A DNA stretch of 64,000 nt from Arthrobacter sp. H35-D1. Its GTDB lineage: Bacteria; Actinomycetota; Actinomycetes; Actinomycetales; Micrococcaceae. The stretch spans positions 285,779 to 349,778 of the forward strand of contig NZ_JASISP010000003.1 of assembly GCF_030063185.1 (NCBI RefSeq), given 5' to 3'. Numbering within the stretch: the stretch's first letter is position 1; every line of letters begins with the position of its first letter. The notes below the pieces were generated by a model. The model worked only from the letters and a program-made list of their open reading frames with translations, was not told the origin of the DNA and made no database searches. Of this stretch, positions 37,601 through 46,772 are shown one piece after another. The position numbers and the translations under genes were made by a program.

Positions 37601-39072
37601 ACAATCCCACGGTGCTCTCGCTGGCTGTCACGGCAGCGCTTTTGCTGCAAGTGGGACTCCAAGTCCTGGCCACCAGGACTGCGCGAGTCAACGCCGCAGT
37701 GGGCGAGTCGGCCCTTCTGCAGCCGAGCCTGTGGCTCCTGCTGGCTGCGCAACTTGCCCTGCCCCTGGCCTACTTTCTTGCCGCGAGCGGATGGGTCCCG
37801 ACCGGTTCCGCGGCCCGGTGGTTGGTGGCGCTGGAACTGGCGGTGCTGGCCGGTACGGCGCTTGTGGCCCAAGTCTGGCTGAAGGAGCGAGGTGCTTCCT
37901 ACCTTGCCATTGTGGCAATAATGGGTGCGGCAGCGGTGGTGGCACCGCTGTTGTTGCCCGGCGCCACGGCCCTTCTGCTCTTGGCCTTGTGCCTGGCGGC
38001 GATTGCTTGGCGCTGCGTCGGCACGCCCCGGTCGCCGGAAATGTCCTGGTATTGGCTGGTGGCCACGGGCTGCTTCCTGCTCACCGCCCAAGTGGTGGAC
38101 GGCGACGCGCCCGTGGGCGTCTTTGCGATGATGTGGACGGTGGCGGCGCTGGCCTTGATCTTTGCCGGCCACTTGATCAAGCAGGATTGGGTGGTGCTGC
38201 CGGCATCGCTGTTGCTTTTCCTGGCCGCTGTGCTCTTCCGAGCCCAGGTGCTGGAGCTTTCCGGGTGGCCCGGCGTCTCTGCGTTGGCGGGATATGCGGT
38301 GGTTGTCGGTGTGCTCTATGTGGTCCGCCTGCTGCTGCTAGACGCCGCTGTTGACAGGCCGGTGGAGCGTTTCAGCCTCGTCGGCACGGCGCTTGGGGGA
38401 GGGGCATTTTTCGCATTGTGGACCATGCTCGACCACGACACGGTACTGCTGGGTGCGGCGGCGTACACAGTCGTTGCCGTGCTCGCCTGCATGGAAGCAC
38501 CTGCAGCCGCCAGTAGGCCCTGCATCGACATGGCCATTGTTTCGGGCGCAGCAGTGTGGTTCTGGGCGTCAAACAGCTATCTGGACCTGGGCCTGTTCTG
38601 GGCAATCCAGTGGTGTGCCACGGCCTTGGGAGCTTTGGCGGTCATTCGGTACCTGGGCAATCGGCAGCAGGCTGGCAAGGCGCTGCTCATGGGAGCCGCG
38701 GCCTTTGCCAGCCTGGGCGCCTTCACCACGATCTTCAGCGGGGAACCGGTGCAGCAGGTTGTCTCGCTGGTGGTCTTTGTGGCCCTGCTGGCTGTGGGAA
38801 TGGGTCTTGACGAACGCGTCTTCACCGTTTGGGGCGCCATCGGAGTGGCCACGGCCGTGCTGTGGTATCTGAGGGGATTCACCTATATCCTGCTTGCACT
38901 GCTGGCCTTGGCACTCATTGCCTTCGCCATCTGGCGGCTGAACCGAAAGAAGCCCGACGCCGGCCAACCCCAACAGCCCATGGAACCGGCGCAGGCACCG
39001 CATCCCGACTGGCGGGAAAATCCTGACTGGCAGGAACAGCCGCTGTACCAGGACCCGCCCCGGCAGCCTTGA
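34669..39072 (+). CDS. Very large polytopic membrane protein (SCO7613/DUF2157-like)
   Basis: About 1,467 residues. The first about 180 are soluble: a Gly/Tyr start (GEAYHQGYLDGHLAGW), a Pro/Gln-rich section with repeated PTQQA units (35010-35075) and a basic KKTKRETQN. The rest is a continuous run of hydrophobic segments, by eye 30 or more, with hardly any loops, ending in a Pro/Gln/Trp-rich tail. Large proteins of this sort in Streptomyces and relatives carry names such as SCO7613 C-terminal domain protein, and resemble DUF2157 membrane proteins; the function is unknown. AGGGGG precedes ATG 34669; a GTG at 34651 is the alternative. It follows the DUF3592-like gene by 199 bp. Confidence 0.75.
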   Translation: MSQQQPDLPIGKQGSNMPGEAYHQGYLDGHLAGWKAALAAQGSTMAGDRTSEAAPPRMPSRPPQGESSVALRGSALHQEPVLDEGAALFQGPVVHEDPPKVLQQVQQPAMPQAPTPQAPTQQAPTQQAPTQQPATPQAPQQQMSMPRYPQGQPEKQQLPRLAKPAPLDPAAAAEKKTKRETQNINITLYVASLLMVAAAALFVGSSLPVAARLVGVWLGTALFYSTGLLLHGKAAKLKPAAVAFTGTALAIIPFAGVATYNLGFPDAPAVWLATSLIGTVAYIYAAVRLRSRLVVYVSMAFLLSTAWSSVAIMGAALAWYFTALIIFAAVLALMGFLLQRRASIAGSASSLYAKVFAEIGPWFAPVGLVGSLVLGLALNAADHAMVLMAGAFYYAAMTLASGNAHKRYNYLGFRLSLSFAAPFLGWLIQPEPVWAAAAFTTVLAIQLLAVAYTRGPLSKLICHEAWVRRDVYVSVPVMAVGSFVWSVAAFLANTGTANTGTAGMGAFAISVGVGVGLIAAMALVPAFLPGGEWLPLPAAGAVVLCSPFLGAIDWTALIGVALIYALIRYFTVVGFVLKRAMLVIARILVAALVAASLAALLPANPGKAELIVTVIAVIAAMQLLADALLSRYGTANPVTRYSAVAWAVVGTVLVMALSATQWFAQGSGARLLGAEALLPAQFVLAAAAMGVAAAAYSLPLAPRTAVSTASSGTAGSGTAGARSVSSRATEALAPSYFIVAALCAGPVLHAGGASLAWAATAAYLIVAGALLQRESAPLHRWLYWWTARVVSLLLAVALFQLWLEFDPQTQLAGAQVSLGHIILLALVPQLLILLFVLLRGRAVTGLSTDVCVTLAVVFGLAIAVATGGDGERWTTMVAVGLAAAAVAGISVAGLASGRATSREPLLVVTWAPAAALIGIALACMGYRPLLIIVVAIAVVAWAFVAAAARTLMARSGYFLLARVAATVLVAVVVRELSDNPTVLSLAVTAALLLQVGLQVLATRTARVNAAVGESALLQPSLWLLLAAQLALPLAYFLAASGWVPTGSAARWLVALELAVLAGTALVAQVWLKERGASYLAIVAIMGAAAVVAPLLLPGATALLLLALCLAAIAWRCVGTPRSPEMSWYWLVATGCFLLTAQVVDGDAPVGVFAMMWTVAALALIFAGHLIKQDWVVLPASLLLFLAAVLFRAQVLELSGWPGVSALAGYAVVVGVLYVVRLLLLDAAVDRPVERFSLVGTALGGGAFFALWTMLDHDTVLLGAAAYTVVAVLACMEAPAAASRPCIDMAIVSGAAVWFWASNSYLDLGLFWAIQWCATALGALAVIRYLGNRQQAGKALLMGAAAFASLGAFTTIFSGEPVQQVVSLVVFVALLAVGMGLDERVFTVWGAIGVATAVLWYLRGFTYILLALLALALIAFAIWRLNRKKPDAGQPQQPMEPAQAPHPDWRENPDWQEQPLYQDPPRQP

Positions 39073-39079
39073 TCCCGGA

Positions 39080-40369
39080 TTAACGCACGCCCTTCACCTG
39101 CGCCACCGCCAAGGCGCCGGCCAGTGCGGTCACACCGGAAATCACGAACAACAAGGTGAACCCGCCAACGGCGCTGACAAGCAAGGCTCCCAGCATGGGG
39201 GCGAAAGCCTGCGGCACCGTGAGGGCAATGTTCATGATGCCAAGGTCCTTGCCGCGTGACAACTGGTCGGGGAGCACCTCGGTGGCCAGCGCCTGATCAA
39301 CTGAGAGGAAGCAGCCGTAGCCCAAGCCCAGGAGGGCGGCGGCCACAGTGGCGGCACCCATGGTGGGGACGAAGGCAAGAATCAAGGCGGCGGAGGCCTG
39401 CAGCACCGAAGCGCCGAACACGAAGGCCCGGCGGCGACCCAATCTGTCCGAAAGCCTGCCCAGCCACAGCGACGCCACAATCACAAACAGCATGTACACA
39501 AGCGTCAACACGATGAGCGAACCCTCCGCGTCGGGCACCTCGAGGCCGTACATGAGGAAGTACAACAGCAAGCTGGTGCCAAAGGCATTGCCCAGATTGA
39601 CGAGGATGCGGCTAAGCAGCGTCCAACCAAAGTCGGGGAACCGGCGCGGACTGATCCACAGACTTTCCAGCAGGGTGCCCAAGGTGAGCGGCGGCACCAC
39701 ACCTGGCGGCAGCACGGCGTCGTGCACAAGGAGCAGAAACGGCAGGCCCAGCACCACTAGCAATGCGGCCATGACGGCATAGCCGCCGAAGGTGCTCAAT
39801 CCCAGCGCCGTGACAAGGACAAGCCCGGCGATGATGCCGATGGCTTGCGGTGCCGAAATCCAGCCCGAAACGTAGCCGCGCTGGTTGACAGGGACCTGAT
39901 CGGAAATCGCCGCCGTCAGCGCTGCAGTGAGGACGCAGAAGAACGTGCTGGAGGCCACCCAACAAATGCCGATCCCCAGCAGGGACGTCTGCAGGCCCAA
40001 CAGGAAAAGTGACAGGGCGAAACCTGCTGTGCCTGCCGCGATCCAGGGACGACGGCGACCAAAACGTGAGGTGGTTCGGTCGGACAGGGCGCCTGTGAGG
40101 GGGTAGGCAACGAGGGCGAAAGCGCCGGCAATGCCCGAAATGTAGCCAAAACCGAGCACGTTTTGCACCCAGTCCGTGGCGTGAAGGAACTTTTCCACTT
40201 GCAAGGGAAGCAGCAGTTGCACGGGTGTCAGCTGCGCAATCCAGACGCCAAACCAGCTCAGCGCAAAGAACAGGATCCAGCGCCCGCCCACCCTGTGCGT
40301 GGGGACGGCTGCCAATCCATGCGTGTCCGGAACCGCTGGCATCTCGCCATTCTCGGTGACTTTGCTCAC
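39080..40369 (-). CDS. MFS transporter, 12-TM, GPH/SLC45-like
   Basis: The 429-residue protein has about 12 membrane helices and the MFS motif A variant GALSDRTTSRFGRRRPWI between TM2 and TM3, which, with its LTPVQLLLPLQVE start, recalls glycoside-cation (GPH/SLC45) type carriers. A second such loop, LGRLSDRLGRRRAFV, is in the second half. It probably carries a sugar or another small solute. It starts at GTG 40369 (ATG 40342 is possible) and its stop lies 7 bp from the end of the convergent large membrane protein. The substrate is unknown. Confidence 0.82.
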   Translation of the reverse strand: MSKVTENGEMPAVPDTHGLAAVPTHRVGGRWILFFALSWFGVWIAQLTPVQLLLPLQVEKFLHATDWVQNVLGFGYISGIAGAFALVAYPLTGALSDRTTSRFGRRRPWIAAGTAGFALSLFLLGLQTSLLGIGICWVASSTFFCVLTAALTAAISDQVPVNQRGYVSGWISAPQAIGIIAGLVLVTALGLSTFGGYAVMAALLVVLGLPFLLLVHDAVLPPGVVPPLTLGTLLESLWISPRRFPDFGWTLLSRILVNLGNAFGTSLLLYFLMYGLEVPDAEGSLIVLTLVYMLFVIVASLWLGRLSDRLGRRRAFVFGASVLQASAALILAFVPTMGAATVAAALLGLGYGCFLSVDQALATEVLPDQLSRGKDLGIMNIALTVPQAFAPMLGALLVSAVGGFTLLFVISGVTALAGALAVAQVKGVR

Positions 40370-40724
40370 GTGGGTAGCATCTCACGCCCGTCAAGGGCGC
40401 GGCGGAAGCGTCGAGCGGGGTTCGCGGTGCTCTGCGCCACGGCAGTCCCGATTGGCGCTCTGGCGCAGAATCCGGCATACTTATTGAGTTGTTCAAGTGC
40501 TTTTTCGTGTCCCGGTCGAGATAATGCTCGTCGCAGGGTCCAAGTCAAAGCCCAAACATAACCAATCCTTCGCAATTAGTGCGGGTACGTGCGTGAAATA
40601 TTTACGACACGCCCGACCGCGGGGGTCGGAGCTTCGGCGGATTGAGGAACCCGGAAATATCCGGATTCAGTTCGTTGGGAGCGTGGCTGTGAGTGCCACA
40701 TTGAACAGGTAAAAGTAAACAGCG

Positions 40725-40755
40725 TTTACGTCAACAGCATCGCTCCTTTTAGGAT
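40725..40755 (+). promoter_or_regulatory. Candidate promoter of the S10 operon
   Basis: TTTACG (40725-40730), 19 bp, TAGGAT (40750-40755) stands 31 bp before the rpsJ ATG. A 15-bp palindrome GTAAACAGCGTTTAC (40715-40729) covers its -35 box. The rest of the 417-bp gap (40370-40714) shows no gene. Confidence 0.35.
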
Positions 40756-40786
40756 GCTTCGTTACAGGAAAGAGAGTCACGACGCC

Positions 40787-41095
<309 letters not shown>

Positions 41096-41112
41096 GGAGG
41101 TGCTGAGAAACT

Positions 41113-41763
41113 ATGACCGCGACCCGAAACACTAAGGGCATCCTGGGCACGAAGCTCGGCATGACCCAGGTCTGGGACGAGAACAACTTGCTTGTTCCCG
41201 TAACCGTCGTCCAGGCCGACTCCAATGTCATCACCCAGCTGCGCAACGCAGAGGTGGATGGCTATGTAGCGATCCAGATCGGCTACGGCCGGATCGATCC
41301 TCGCAAGGTGACCAAGCCTTTGGCCGGCCACTTCGAAAAAGCTGGTGTCACCCCCCGCCGCCACGTCGTCGAACTGCGCACAGCAGACGCCGACAGCTAC
41401 ACCCTCGGCCAGGAGCTCTCAGTTGAGATCTTCGACGCCGGCCAGAAGGTCGACGTCGTCGGCACTTCAAAGGGCAAGGGCTTCGCCGGTGTCATGAAGC
41501 GTCACGGCTTCCATGGTGCCCCGGCTTCGCACGGTGCACACAAGAACCACCGCAAGCCCGGTTCCATCGGTGGCGCGTCCACTCCTGGCCGCGTTTTCAA
41601 GGGTATGCGCATGGCAGGCCGTATGGGTGCCGAGCGCGTAACCACCATGAACCTCACGGTTCACGGTGTTGACGCCGAGAAGTCGCTGCTGCTGATCAAG
41701 GGTGCCGTCCCCGGCGCCCGCGGCTCGGTCGTACTCGTACGCACCGCCGTGAAGGGAGCATAA
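41113..41763 (+). CDS. rplC: 50S ribosomal protein L3
   Basis: The 216 residues show [12 protein letters not shown] near the start, the long loop with [13 protein letters not shown] that reaches the peptidyl-transferase centre, and [15 protein letters not shown]3 is an early assembly protein of the 50S subunit. GGGAGG lies 12 nt before the ATG. Its stop is 4 bp before the rplD start. Confidence 0.97.
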   Translation: MTATRNTKGILGTKLGMTQVWDENNLLVPVTVVQADSNVITQLRNAEVDGYVAIQIGYGRIDPRKVTKPLAGHFEKAGVTPRRHVVELRTADADSYTLGQELSVEIFDAGQKVDVVGTSKGKGFAGVMKRHGFHGAPASHGAHKNHRKPGSIGGASTPGRVFKGMRMAGRMGAERVTTMNLTVHGVDAEKSLLLIKGAVPGARGSVVLVRTAVKGA

Positions 41764-41767
41764 GTAA

Positions 41768-42595
41768 ATGGCTACTGTAAAGGTTGACCTGCCTGCAGAG
41801 ATCTTCGACGTACAGACCAACGTGCCGCTGTTGCACCAGGTTGTCGTCGCTCAGCTTGCTGCCGCCCGCCAGGGTACCCACAAGACCAAGACCCGCGCCG
41901 AAGTATCCGGTGCAGGCCGCAAGCCGCATGCACAGAAGGGTACCGGCCGCGCCCGTCAGGGTTCCATCCGCGCCCCTCACATGACCGGCGGTGGCGTTGT
42001 CCACGGTCCCACACCTCGCGACTACAGCCAGCGCACCCCCAAGAAGATGAAGGCTGCTGCACTGCGCGGCGCCTTGTCCGACAGGGCACGCAACGGCCGG
42101 ATCCACGTTGTTGCTGAATTGGCTGCCGGCACCACGCCGTCCACCAAGGCTGCAAAGGCCACTTTGGCTGCCGTGACCACGCGCAAGAACGTGCTCGTTG
42201 TCATCGAGCGCGCCAATGATGTTACCGCGCTGAGCGTTCGCAACATCGTGGACCTGCACGTCTTGTACGTTGACCAGCTCAACACCTACGACGTGCTTGT
42301 TTCTGACGACATTGTCTTCACCGAGGCCGCGTACGAGGTTTTCATCTCGGGCCGCGCAGGTGTTGAAGCATTCGCTTCCAGCCTGCTGGTTGTTGACGCG
42401 TCGGGTTCCGACGATGCTGCCGAAGGCACCATCAAGGGCAACAAGGACTCCATGAAGTACCACGTGCCTGGTTCACGTTGGTACGACGCCACTGCGGCCG
42501 AGGTTTGGTTCGCAACCGTTGAGGAAGCCAAGGCCGCAGGCTTTGTTCCCGCCGGCGGCGAAGCTGCCCAGACCATTGAGGAGGACGCCAAGTGA
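41768..42595 (+). CDS. rplD: 50S ribosomal protein L4 with C-terminal sunset-like extension
   Basis: Residues 1 to about 205 are a normal L4, including the exit-tunnel loop ([18 protein letters not shown]). The protein then continues to 275 residues: after an acidic linker, about 222-268 read [18 protein letters not shown], followed by TxxEVWF and AxAAGF. That pattern is the small domain seen as a C-terminal tail on secreted nuclease-like proteins (often called a sunset domain), and is not part of L4 in E. coli. The last codons hold the ribosome binding site for rplW, whose GTG overlaps the stop. L4 also controls the S10 operon in some bacteria. Confidence 0.94.
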   Translation: MATVKVDLPAEIFDVQTNVPLLHQVVVAQLAAARQGTHKTKTRAEVSGAGRKPHAQKGTGRARQGSIRAPHMTGGGVVHGPTPRDYSQRTPKKMKAAALRGALSDRARNGRIHVVAELAAGTTPSTKAAKATLAAVTTRKNVLVVIERANDVTALSVRNIVDLHVLYVDQLNTYDVLVSDDIVFTEAAYEVFISGRAGVEAFASSLLVVDASGSDDAAEGTIKGNKDSMKYHVPGSRWYDATAAEVWFATVEEAKAAGFVPAGGEAAQTIEEDAK

Positions 42596-42897
42596 GCGCC
42601 GTCACCATCAAGGATCCGCGCGACGTAGTGCTTGCACCCGTCGTCTCGGAAAAGAGCTACGGCTTGATCGACGAAGGCAAATACACCTTCCTGGTCGACC
42701 CCCGCTCGAACAAGACCGAGATCAAGCTGGCCGTGGAGAAAATCTTCTCCGTCAAGGTCGACACGATCAACACCATCAACCGTGCCGGTAAGCGCAAGCG
42801 CACCAAGTTCGGATGGGGACAGCGCAAGAACACCAAGCGCGCAATTGTCTCCCTCCGCGAGGGCACGATCGACATCTTCGGCGGTCCGCTTTCCTAA
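42592..42897 (+). CDS. rplW: 50S ribosomal protein L23
   Basis: The 101 residues fit L23: [17 protein letters not shown], then the rRNA-binding loop [21 protein letters not shown]23 surrounds the exit tunnel and is the docking site of trigger factor and SRP. GTG start overlaps the rplD stop (GTGA) with GAGGAGG seven nt ahead, a strong coupling junction that recurs exactly at rpmC/rpsQ. Confidence 0.97.
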   Translation: MSAVTIKDPRDVVLAPVVSEKSYGLIDEGKYTFLVDPRSNKTEIKLAVEKIFSVKVDTINTINRAGKRKRTKFGWGQRKNTKRAIVSLREGTIDIFGGPLS

Positions 42898-42927
42898 GCG
42901 GAGACCACTTTAACGAGGAAATAAACT

Positions 42928-43767
42928 ATGGCAATCCGTAAATACAAGCCGACAACCCCGGGCCGTCGCGGCTCGAGCGTTGCCGACTTCGCAGAAATCA
43001 CGCGGTCGACGCCGGAGAAGTCTCTGGTCCGTCCCCTGCCCAAGAAGGGCGGCCGCAATAACACTGGTCGTATCACGACTCGTCACAAGGGTGGTGGCCA
43101 CAAGCGCCAGTACCGCCTGATTGACTTCCGTCGTCACGACAAGGATGGCGTCAACGCCCGCGTAGCTGAGATCGAATACGATCCCAACCGCACGGCGCGC
43201 ATTGCCCTCCTGCACTATGTTGATGGCACCAAGCGTTACATCATCGCACCGAACAAGCTCAAGCAGGGCGACTTTGTCGAAGCCGGCGCGGCTGCCGACA
43301 TCAAGCCTGGCAACAACCTGCCGTTGCGCAACATCCCCGTGGGTACTGTTATCCACGCAGTGGAGCTGCGTCCCGGCGGAGGTGCCAAGATGGCTCGGTC
43401 CGCTGGCGCTTCGGTTCAGCTCGTCGCCAAGGAAGGCAAGTTCGCCCAGCTGCGTCTGCCCTCCGGCGAAATCCGCAACGTTGATGCGCGCTGCCGCGCG
43501 ACTGTCGGCGAAGTTGGAAATGCTGAGCAGTCGAACATCAACTGGGGCAAGGCTGGCCGCATGCGCTGGAAGGGCGTTCGCCCGACCGTCCGCGGTGTTG
43601 TCATGAACCCTGTTGATCACCCGCATGGTGGTGGTGAAGGCAAGACATCCGGTGGACGTCACCCGGTCAACCCGAACGGTAAGCGCGAAGGCCGCACCCG
43701 CCGTCCCAACAAAGAGAGCGACAAGCTGATTGTTCGTCGCCGCCGTACTGGCAAGAACAAGCGATAG
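42928..43767 (+). CDS. rplB: 50S ribosomal protein L2
   Basis: The 279 residues match L2 end to end, including [19 protein letters not shown] and [13 protein letters not shown] with the conserved His near the peptidyl-transferase centre. It is needed for subunit association and catalysis. GAGG precedes the ATG. rpsS follows after 12 bp. Confidence 0.98.
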   Translation: MAIRKYKPTTPGRRGSSVADFAEITRSTPEKSLVRPLPKKGGRNNTGRITTRHKGGGHKRQYRLIDFRRHDKDGVNARVAEIEYDPNRTARIALLHYVDGTKRYIIAPNKLKQGDFVEAGAAADIKPGNNLPLRNIPVGTVIHAVELRPGGGAKMARSAGASVQLVAKEGKFAQLRLPSGEIRNVDARCRATVGEVGNAEQSNINWGKAGRMRWKGVRPTVRGVVMNPVDHPHGGGEGKTSGGRHPVNPNGKREGRTRRPNKESDKLIVRRRRTGKNKR

Positions 43768-43779
43768 GAGCCTGGAGAC

Positions 43780-44061
43780 ATGCCACGTAGCCTGAAAAAG
43801 GGTCCCTTCGTTGACCAGCACCTCTTTGTAAAGGTAGCTAGGGAAAACGATAAGGGCACCAAGAACGTCATCAAGACCTGGTCCCGCCGTTCGATGATCA
43901 TCCCGGACATGCTGGGTCACACGATCGCCGTACACGATGGTCGCAAGCACATCCCCGTGTTTGTTACCGAGTCGATGGTCGGGCACAAGCTCGGCGAATT
44001 CGCCGCCACGCGGACATTCCGCGGCCATGTCAAGGACGACCGTAAGGGCAAGCGCCGCTAA
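43780..44061 (+). CDS. rpsS: 30S ribosomal protein S19
   Basis: The 93 residues ([33 protein letters not shown]) are a normal S19, which pairs with S13 in the 30S head and contacts the 50S. TAGGAG lies upstream of the ATG. Next gene after 39 bp is rplV. Confidence 0.98.
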   Translation: MPRSLKKGPFVDQHLFVKVARENDKGTKNVIKTWSRRSMIIPDMLGHTIAVHDGRKHIPVFVTESMVGHKLGEFAATRTFRGHVKDDRKGKRR

Positions 44062-44100
44062 GGCGCTTGACTTTACGGCTAAGACGAGAGAGAGATAGCA

Positions 44101-44466
44101 ATGGAAGCCAAGGCAAGTGCGCGTCATCTGCGCGTCACGCCTATGAAGGCCCGGCGCGTCGTCAACCTGATTCGTGGCAAGCAGGCGAATGAGGCATTGG
44201 CGATTTTGAAGTTTGCCCCCCAGGCAGCTTCAGAACCGGTATTCAAGGTAGTCCAGTCCGCAGTGGCCAACGCCCGCGTTCTGGCAGATCGCGACAGCGT
44301 CGCGTTCAATGAAAATGATCTGTACATCAGCGAAATCTTCGTTGATGATGGCCCCACGATGAAGCGGTTCCAACCGCGCGCCCAGGGCCGTGCATACCAG
44401 ATCAAGAAGCGTACAAGCCACGTCACAGTGGTTGTCGCTACACCCGAGAAAGAGGAGGCTCGCTAA
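44101..44466 (+). CDS. rplV: 50S ribosomal protein L22
   Basis: The 121 residues ([20 protein letters not shown] to the tunnel hairpin [16 protein letters not shown]) form a normal L22, which lines the exit tunnel and is where macrolide-resistance changes occur; none stands out. GAGAGAGA precedes the ATG. rpsC starts directly after its stop. Confidence 0.97.
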   Translation: MEAKASARHLRVTPMKARRVVNLIRGKQANEALAILKFAPQAASEPVFKVVQSAVANARVLADRDSVAFNENDLYISEIFVDDGPTMKRFQPRAQGRAYQIKKRTSHVTVVVATPEKEEAR

Positions 44467-45315
44467 GTGGGACAGAAAGTAAACCCGCACGGGTTCCGTC
44501 TCGGGATCACCACGGACCACCGTTCACATTGGTTCGCGGACAGCAACAAGCCCGGACAGCGTTACAAGGACTTCGTAAAAGAAGACATCCAGATCCGCGC
44601 ACTCATGTCCACGGGCATGGACCGCGCCGGTATTTCCAAGGTTGAGATCGAGCGCACCCGCGACCGTGTACGTGTGGATATCCACACCGCACGTCCCGGA
44701 ATTGTGATCGGCCGCCGTGGAGCTGAAGCAGACCGCATCCGCGGCGAGCTCGAAAAGCTCACCGGCAAGCAGGTTCAGCTCAACATCCTGGAAGTCAAGA
44801 ACCCGGAAGCAGACGCTCAGCTCGTTGCCCAGGGCATCGCCGAGCAGCTGACTAGCCGTGTGGCCTTCCGCCGCGCGATGAAGAAGGCCATGCAGTCCGC
44901 ACAGCGCACTGGCAGCGTCAAGGGCATCCGTGTCGCTTGTGCCGGTCGTTTGGGTGGCGCTGAAATGTCACGCACCGAGTTCTACCGCGAAGGTCGTGTG
45001 CCCCTGCACACCCTGCGTGCCAACATCGATTACGGCTTCTTCGAAGCCAAGACTGTGTTCGGCCGCATTGGTGTCAAGGTCTGGATCTACAAGGGCGATG
45101 TCACGAGCAAGGAACTGGCTGCCCAGGCAGCTGCTGCTCCTGCACGTGGCCGCGGCCCCCGCCGTGACGGTGACGACCGCGGAGCCCGCGGTCCCCGTGC
45201 CGGTGGAGACCGTCGTCGCAACGACCGTCCTGAGCGCACCGAGGCAGCTGCCCCGGCTGAGGCTCCTGTAGCTGCAGAGGTTGCGGCTCCGGCAGTAGAA
45301 GGAGGACAGGCTTAA
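44467..45315 (+). CDS. rpsC: 30S ribosomal protein S3 with charged C-terminal tail
   Basis: Residues 1 to about 215 are standard S3 ([16 protein letters not shown] domain [17 protein letters not shown]). A tail of about 65 residues follows: first Arg/Gly/Asp-rich ([18 protein letters not shown]), then Ala/Pro/Glu-rich. S3 lines the mRNA entry channel. GTG start; the ribosome binding site GAGGAGG lies in the end of rplV. rplP begins one base after the stop. Confidence 0.96.
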   Translation: MGQKVNPHGFRLGITTDHRSHWFADSNKPGQRYKDFVKEDIQIRALMSTGMDRAGISKVEIERTRDRVRVDIHTARPGIVIGRRGAEADRIRGELEKLTGKQVQLNILEVKNPEADAQLVAQGIAEQLTSRVAFRRAMKKAMQSAQRTGSVKGIRVACAGRLGGAEMSRTEFYREGRVPLHTLRANIDYGFFEAKTVFGRIGVKVWIYKGDVTSKELAAQAAAAPARGRGPRRDGDDRGARGPRAGGDRRRNDRPERTEAAAPAEAPVAAEVAAPAVEGGQA

Positions 45316-45732
45316 ATGCTTATCCCACGTCGAGTAAAGCACCGTAAGCAGCACCACCCCGGACGTACGGGTCAGGCTACCGGCGGCACCACGGTTTCGT
45401 TCGGTGAGTGGGGCATTCAGGCTCTCTCACCGGCATACGTCACCAACCGCCAGATCGAGTCCGCTCGTATCGCCATGACTCGTCACATCAAGCGTGGCGG
45501 CAAGGTGTGGATCAACATCTACCCCGACCGTCCCTTGACTAAGAAGCCTGCTGAAACCCGCATGGGTTCCGGTAAGGGTTCGCCCGAGTGGTGGATCGCG
45601 AATGTCAAGCCCGGCCGTGTTCTCTTTGAACTCTCCGGCGTATCAGAAGAGGTAGCACGCGAGGCATTGCGCCTGGCAATCCACAAGCTGCCGTTGAAAG
45701 CACGCATTGTGCGTCGCGAAGGTGGTGAGTAG
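45316..45732 (+). CDS. rplP: 50S ribosomal protein L16
   Basis: The 138 residues ([34 protein letters not shown]) are a normal L16, which helps place A-site tRNA. Its ATG directly follows the rpsC stop, and GAAGGAGG at the end of rpsC serves as ribosome binding site. rpmC follows after 2 bp. Confidence 0.97.
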   Translation: MLIPRRVKHRKQHHPGRTGQATGGTTVSFGEWGIQALSPAYVTNRQIESARIAMTRHIKRGGKVWINIYPDRPLTKKPAETRMGSGKGSPEWWIANVKPGRVLFELSGVSEEVAREALRLAIHKLPLKARIVRREGGE

Positions 45733-45734
45733 AG

Positions 45735-46058
45735 ATGTCAGTTGGTTCCAAGGAACTTGCCCCTGCACAGCTTGACGGGTTCGACAATGCACGTCTTGTC
45801 GAAGAACTCCGCAAGGCAAAGGAAGAACTGTTCAACCTGCGCTTCCAGTCAGCCACCGGCCAGCTGGAAAGCCACGGTCGCTTGCGCGTTGTAAAGCGCG
45901 ACATCGCCCGTATCTACACAGTGCTGCGTGAGCGCGAGCTGGGCATTCGCCCGGACGTCGTTGCCGCTGCACCCGTGGAGAAGGCCTCCAAGAAGGCTGA
46001 CAAGGAAGCCAAGAAGGCCTCCAAGAAGGCTGAAACATCTGAGGAGGACGCCAAGTGA
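45735..46058 (+). CDS. rpmC: 50S ribosomal protein L29 with Lys/Ala tail
   Basis: The L29 core is [20 protein letters not shown] through [12 protein letters not shown]. The usual length is 60-80 residues; this one has 107 because of a Lys/Ala-rich tail with two KKAxKEAKKAS-like units and an acidic end. L29 sits at the exit tunnel next to L23. The end of its frame carries the same 22-nt junction to rpsQ that joins rplD to rplW. Confidence 0.95.
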   Translation: MSVGSKELAPAQLDGFDNARLVEELRKAKEELFNLRFQSATGQLESHGRLRVVKRDIARIYTVLRERELGIRPDVVAAAPVEKASKKADKEAKKASKKAETSEEDAK

Positions 46059-46351
46059 GCGATTCTGTAGACAACACTGAAGAAGGCGCCACGGCCGTGG
46101 TTCGTGGCGACCGCAAGAAGATGCGCGGCTACGTCGTCTCCGACAAGATGGACAAAACCATCGTTGTCGAGGTCGAAGACCGCGTAAAGCACGCCTTGTA
46201 CGGCAAGGTTCTGCGCCGCAACAAGAAGGTCAAGGCCCACGACGAAGAGAACAGCGCCGGCATCGGCGACATGGTCCTCATCGCCGAGACCCGCCCGCTG
46301 TCCGCCACCAAGCGTTTTCGCCTGGTGGAGATCATCGAGAAGGCCAAGTAA
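46055..46351 (+). CDS. rpsQ: 30S ribosomal protein S17
   Basis: The 98 residues have an acidic N-terminal stretch, then [20 protein letters not shown], the S17 OB-fold. GTG start overlaps the rpmC stop (GTGA) with GAGGAGG seven nt ahead. S17 is an early 16S rRNA binder. A terminator follows after 36 bp, so the S10 operon ends here. Confidence 0.97.
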   Translation: MSDSVDNTEEGATAVVRGDRKKMRGYVVSDKMDKTIVVEVEDRVKHALYGKVLRRNKKVKAHDEENSAGIGDMVLIAETRPLSATKRFRLVEIIEKAK

Positions 46352-46387
46352 GCATTTTCAACCTTCGCGTTGAGCATGTGAACTAAA

Positions 46388-46432
46388 ACGCAGGACCCGT
46401 CACCGTTCGCGGTGGCGGGCCCTGCGTCGTTT
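46388..46432 (+). terminator. Terminator after rpsQ
   Basis: Bases 46388-46404 pair with 46411-46427 over 17 positions (one mismatch, one G-U) and CGTTT follows. It separates the S10 and spc operons. Confidence 0.85.
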
Positions 46433-46548
46433 AACCCCTGGCCCAGCCATCGCTAGCCATAGCCAGCCAGCCGGCCAGCCGGTCGCGGAAAGCCGCGTGG
46501 CCCTGCCTCAGCCTACGAGAACACGAGCCGTGACCACGGTGGTGCGGC

Positions 46549-46772
46549 GAAGGCAACGGCTTAGGTGGGCCGGCGGCGAAACTGCGGGTTCCGCCGTCGT
46601 ACCTGGCTCGTCCGGCATGAATGACGCAGGTTTCGTGTTTTGCACCCGGTTAAACCGGTAGCGTTTGAGAATACCTGCAGCAATGTCGGTCGATGGGTTG
46701 CCGCGGCGCCGTGGGGAAGGCAACGCCCTGGGTGGGCTGACGGCGTAACGATAGGTTCCGGCGTCGTGCTAG
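46549..46772. repeat. Diverged direct repeat in the rpsQ-rplN gap
   Basis: Segments 46549-46605 and 46716-46772 align without gaps at 43 of 57 positions by eye, starting with the identical GAAGGCAACG. Read on the minus strand, both give similar peptides (PGTTAEPAVSPPAHLSRC and PSTTPEPIVTPSAHPGRC) but in different frames. The 614-bp space 46433-47046 has no convincing gene; this looks like decayed duplicated material or a structured non-coding duplicate. The rplN promoter should lie in 46780-47040 but no clear boxes are seen. Confidence 0.55.
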
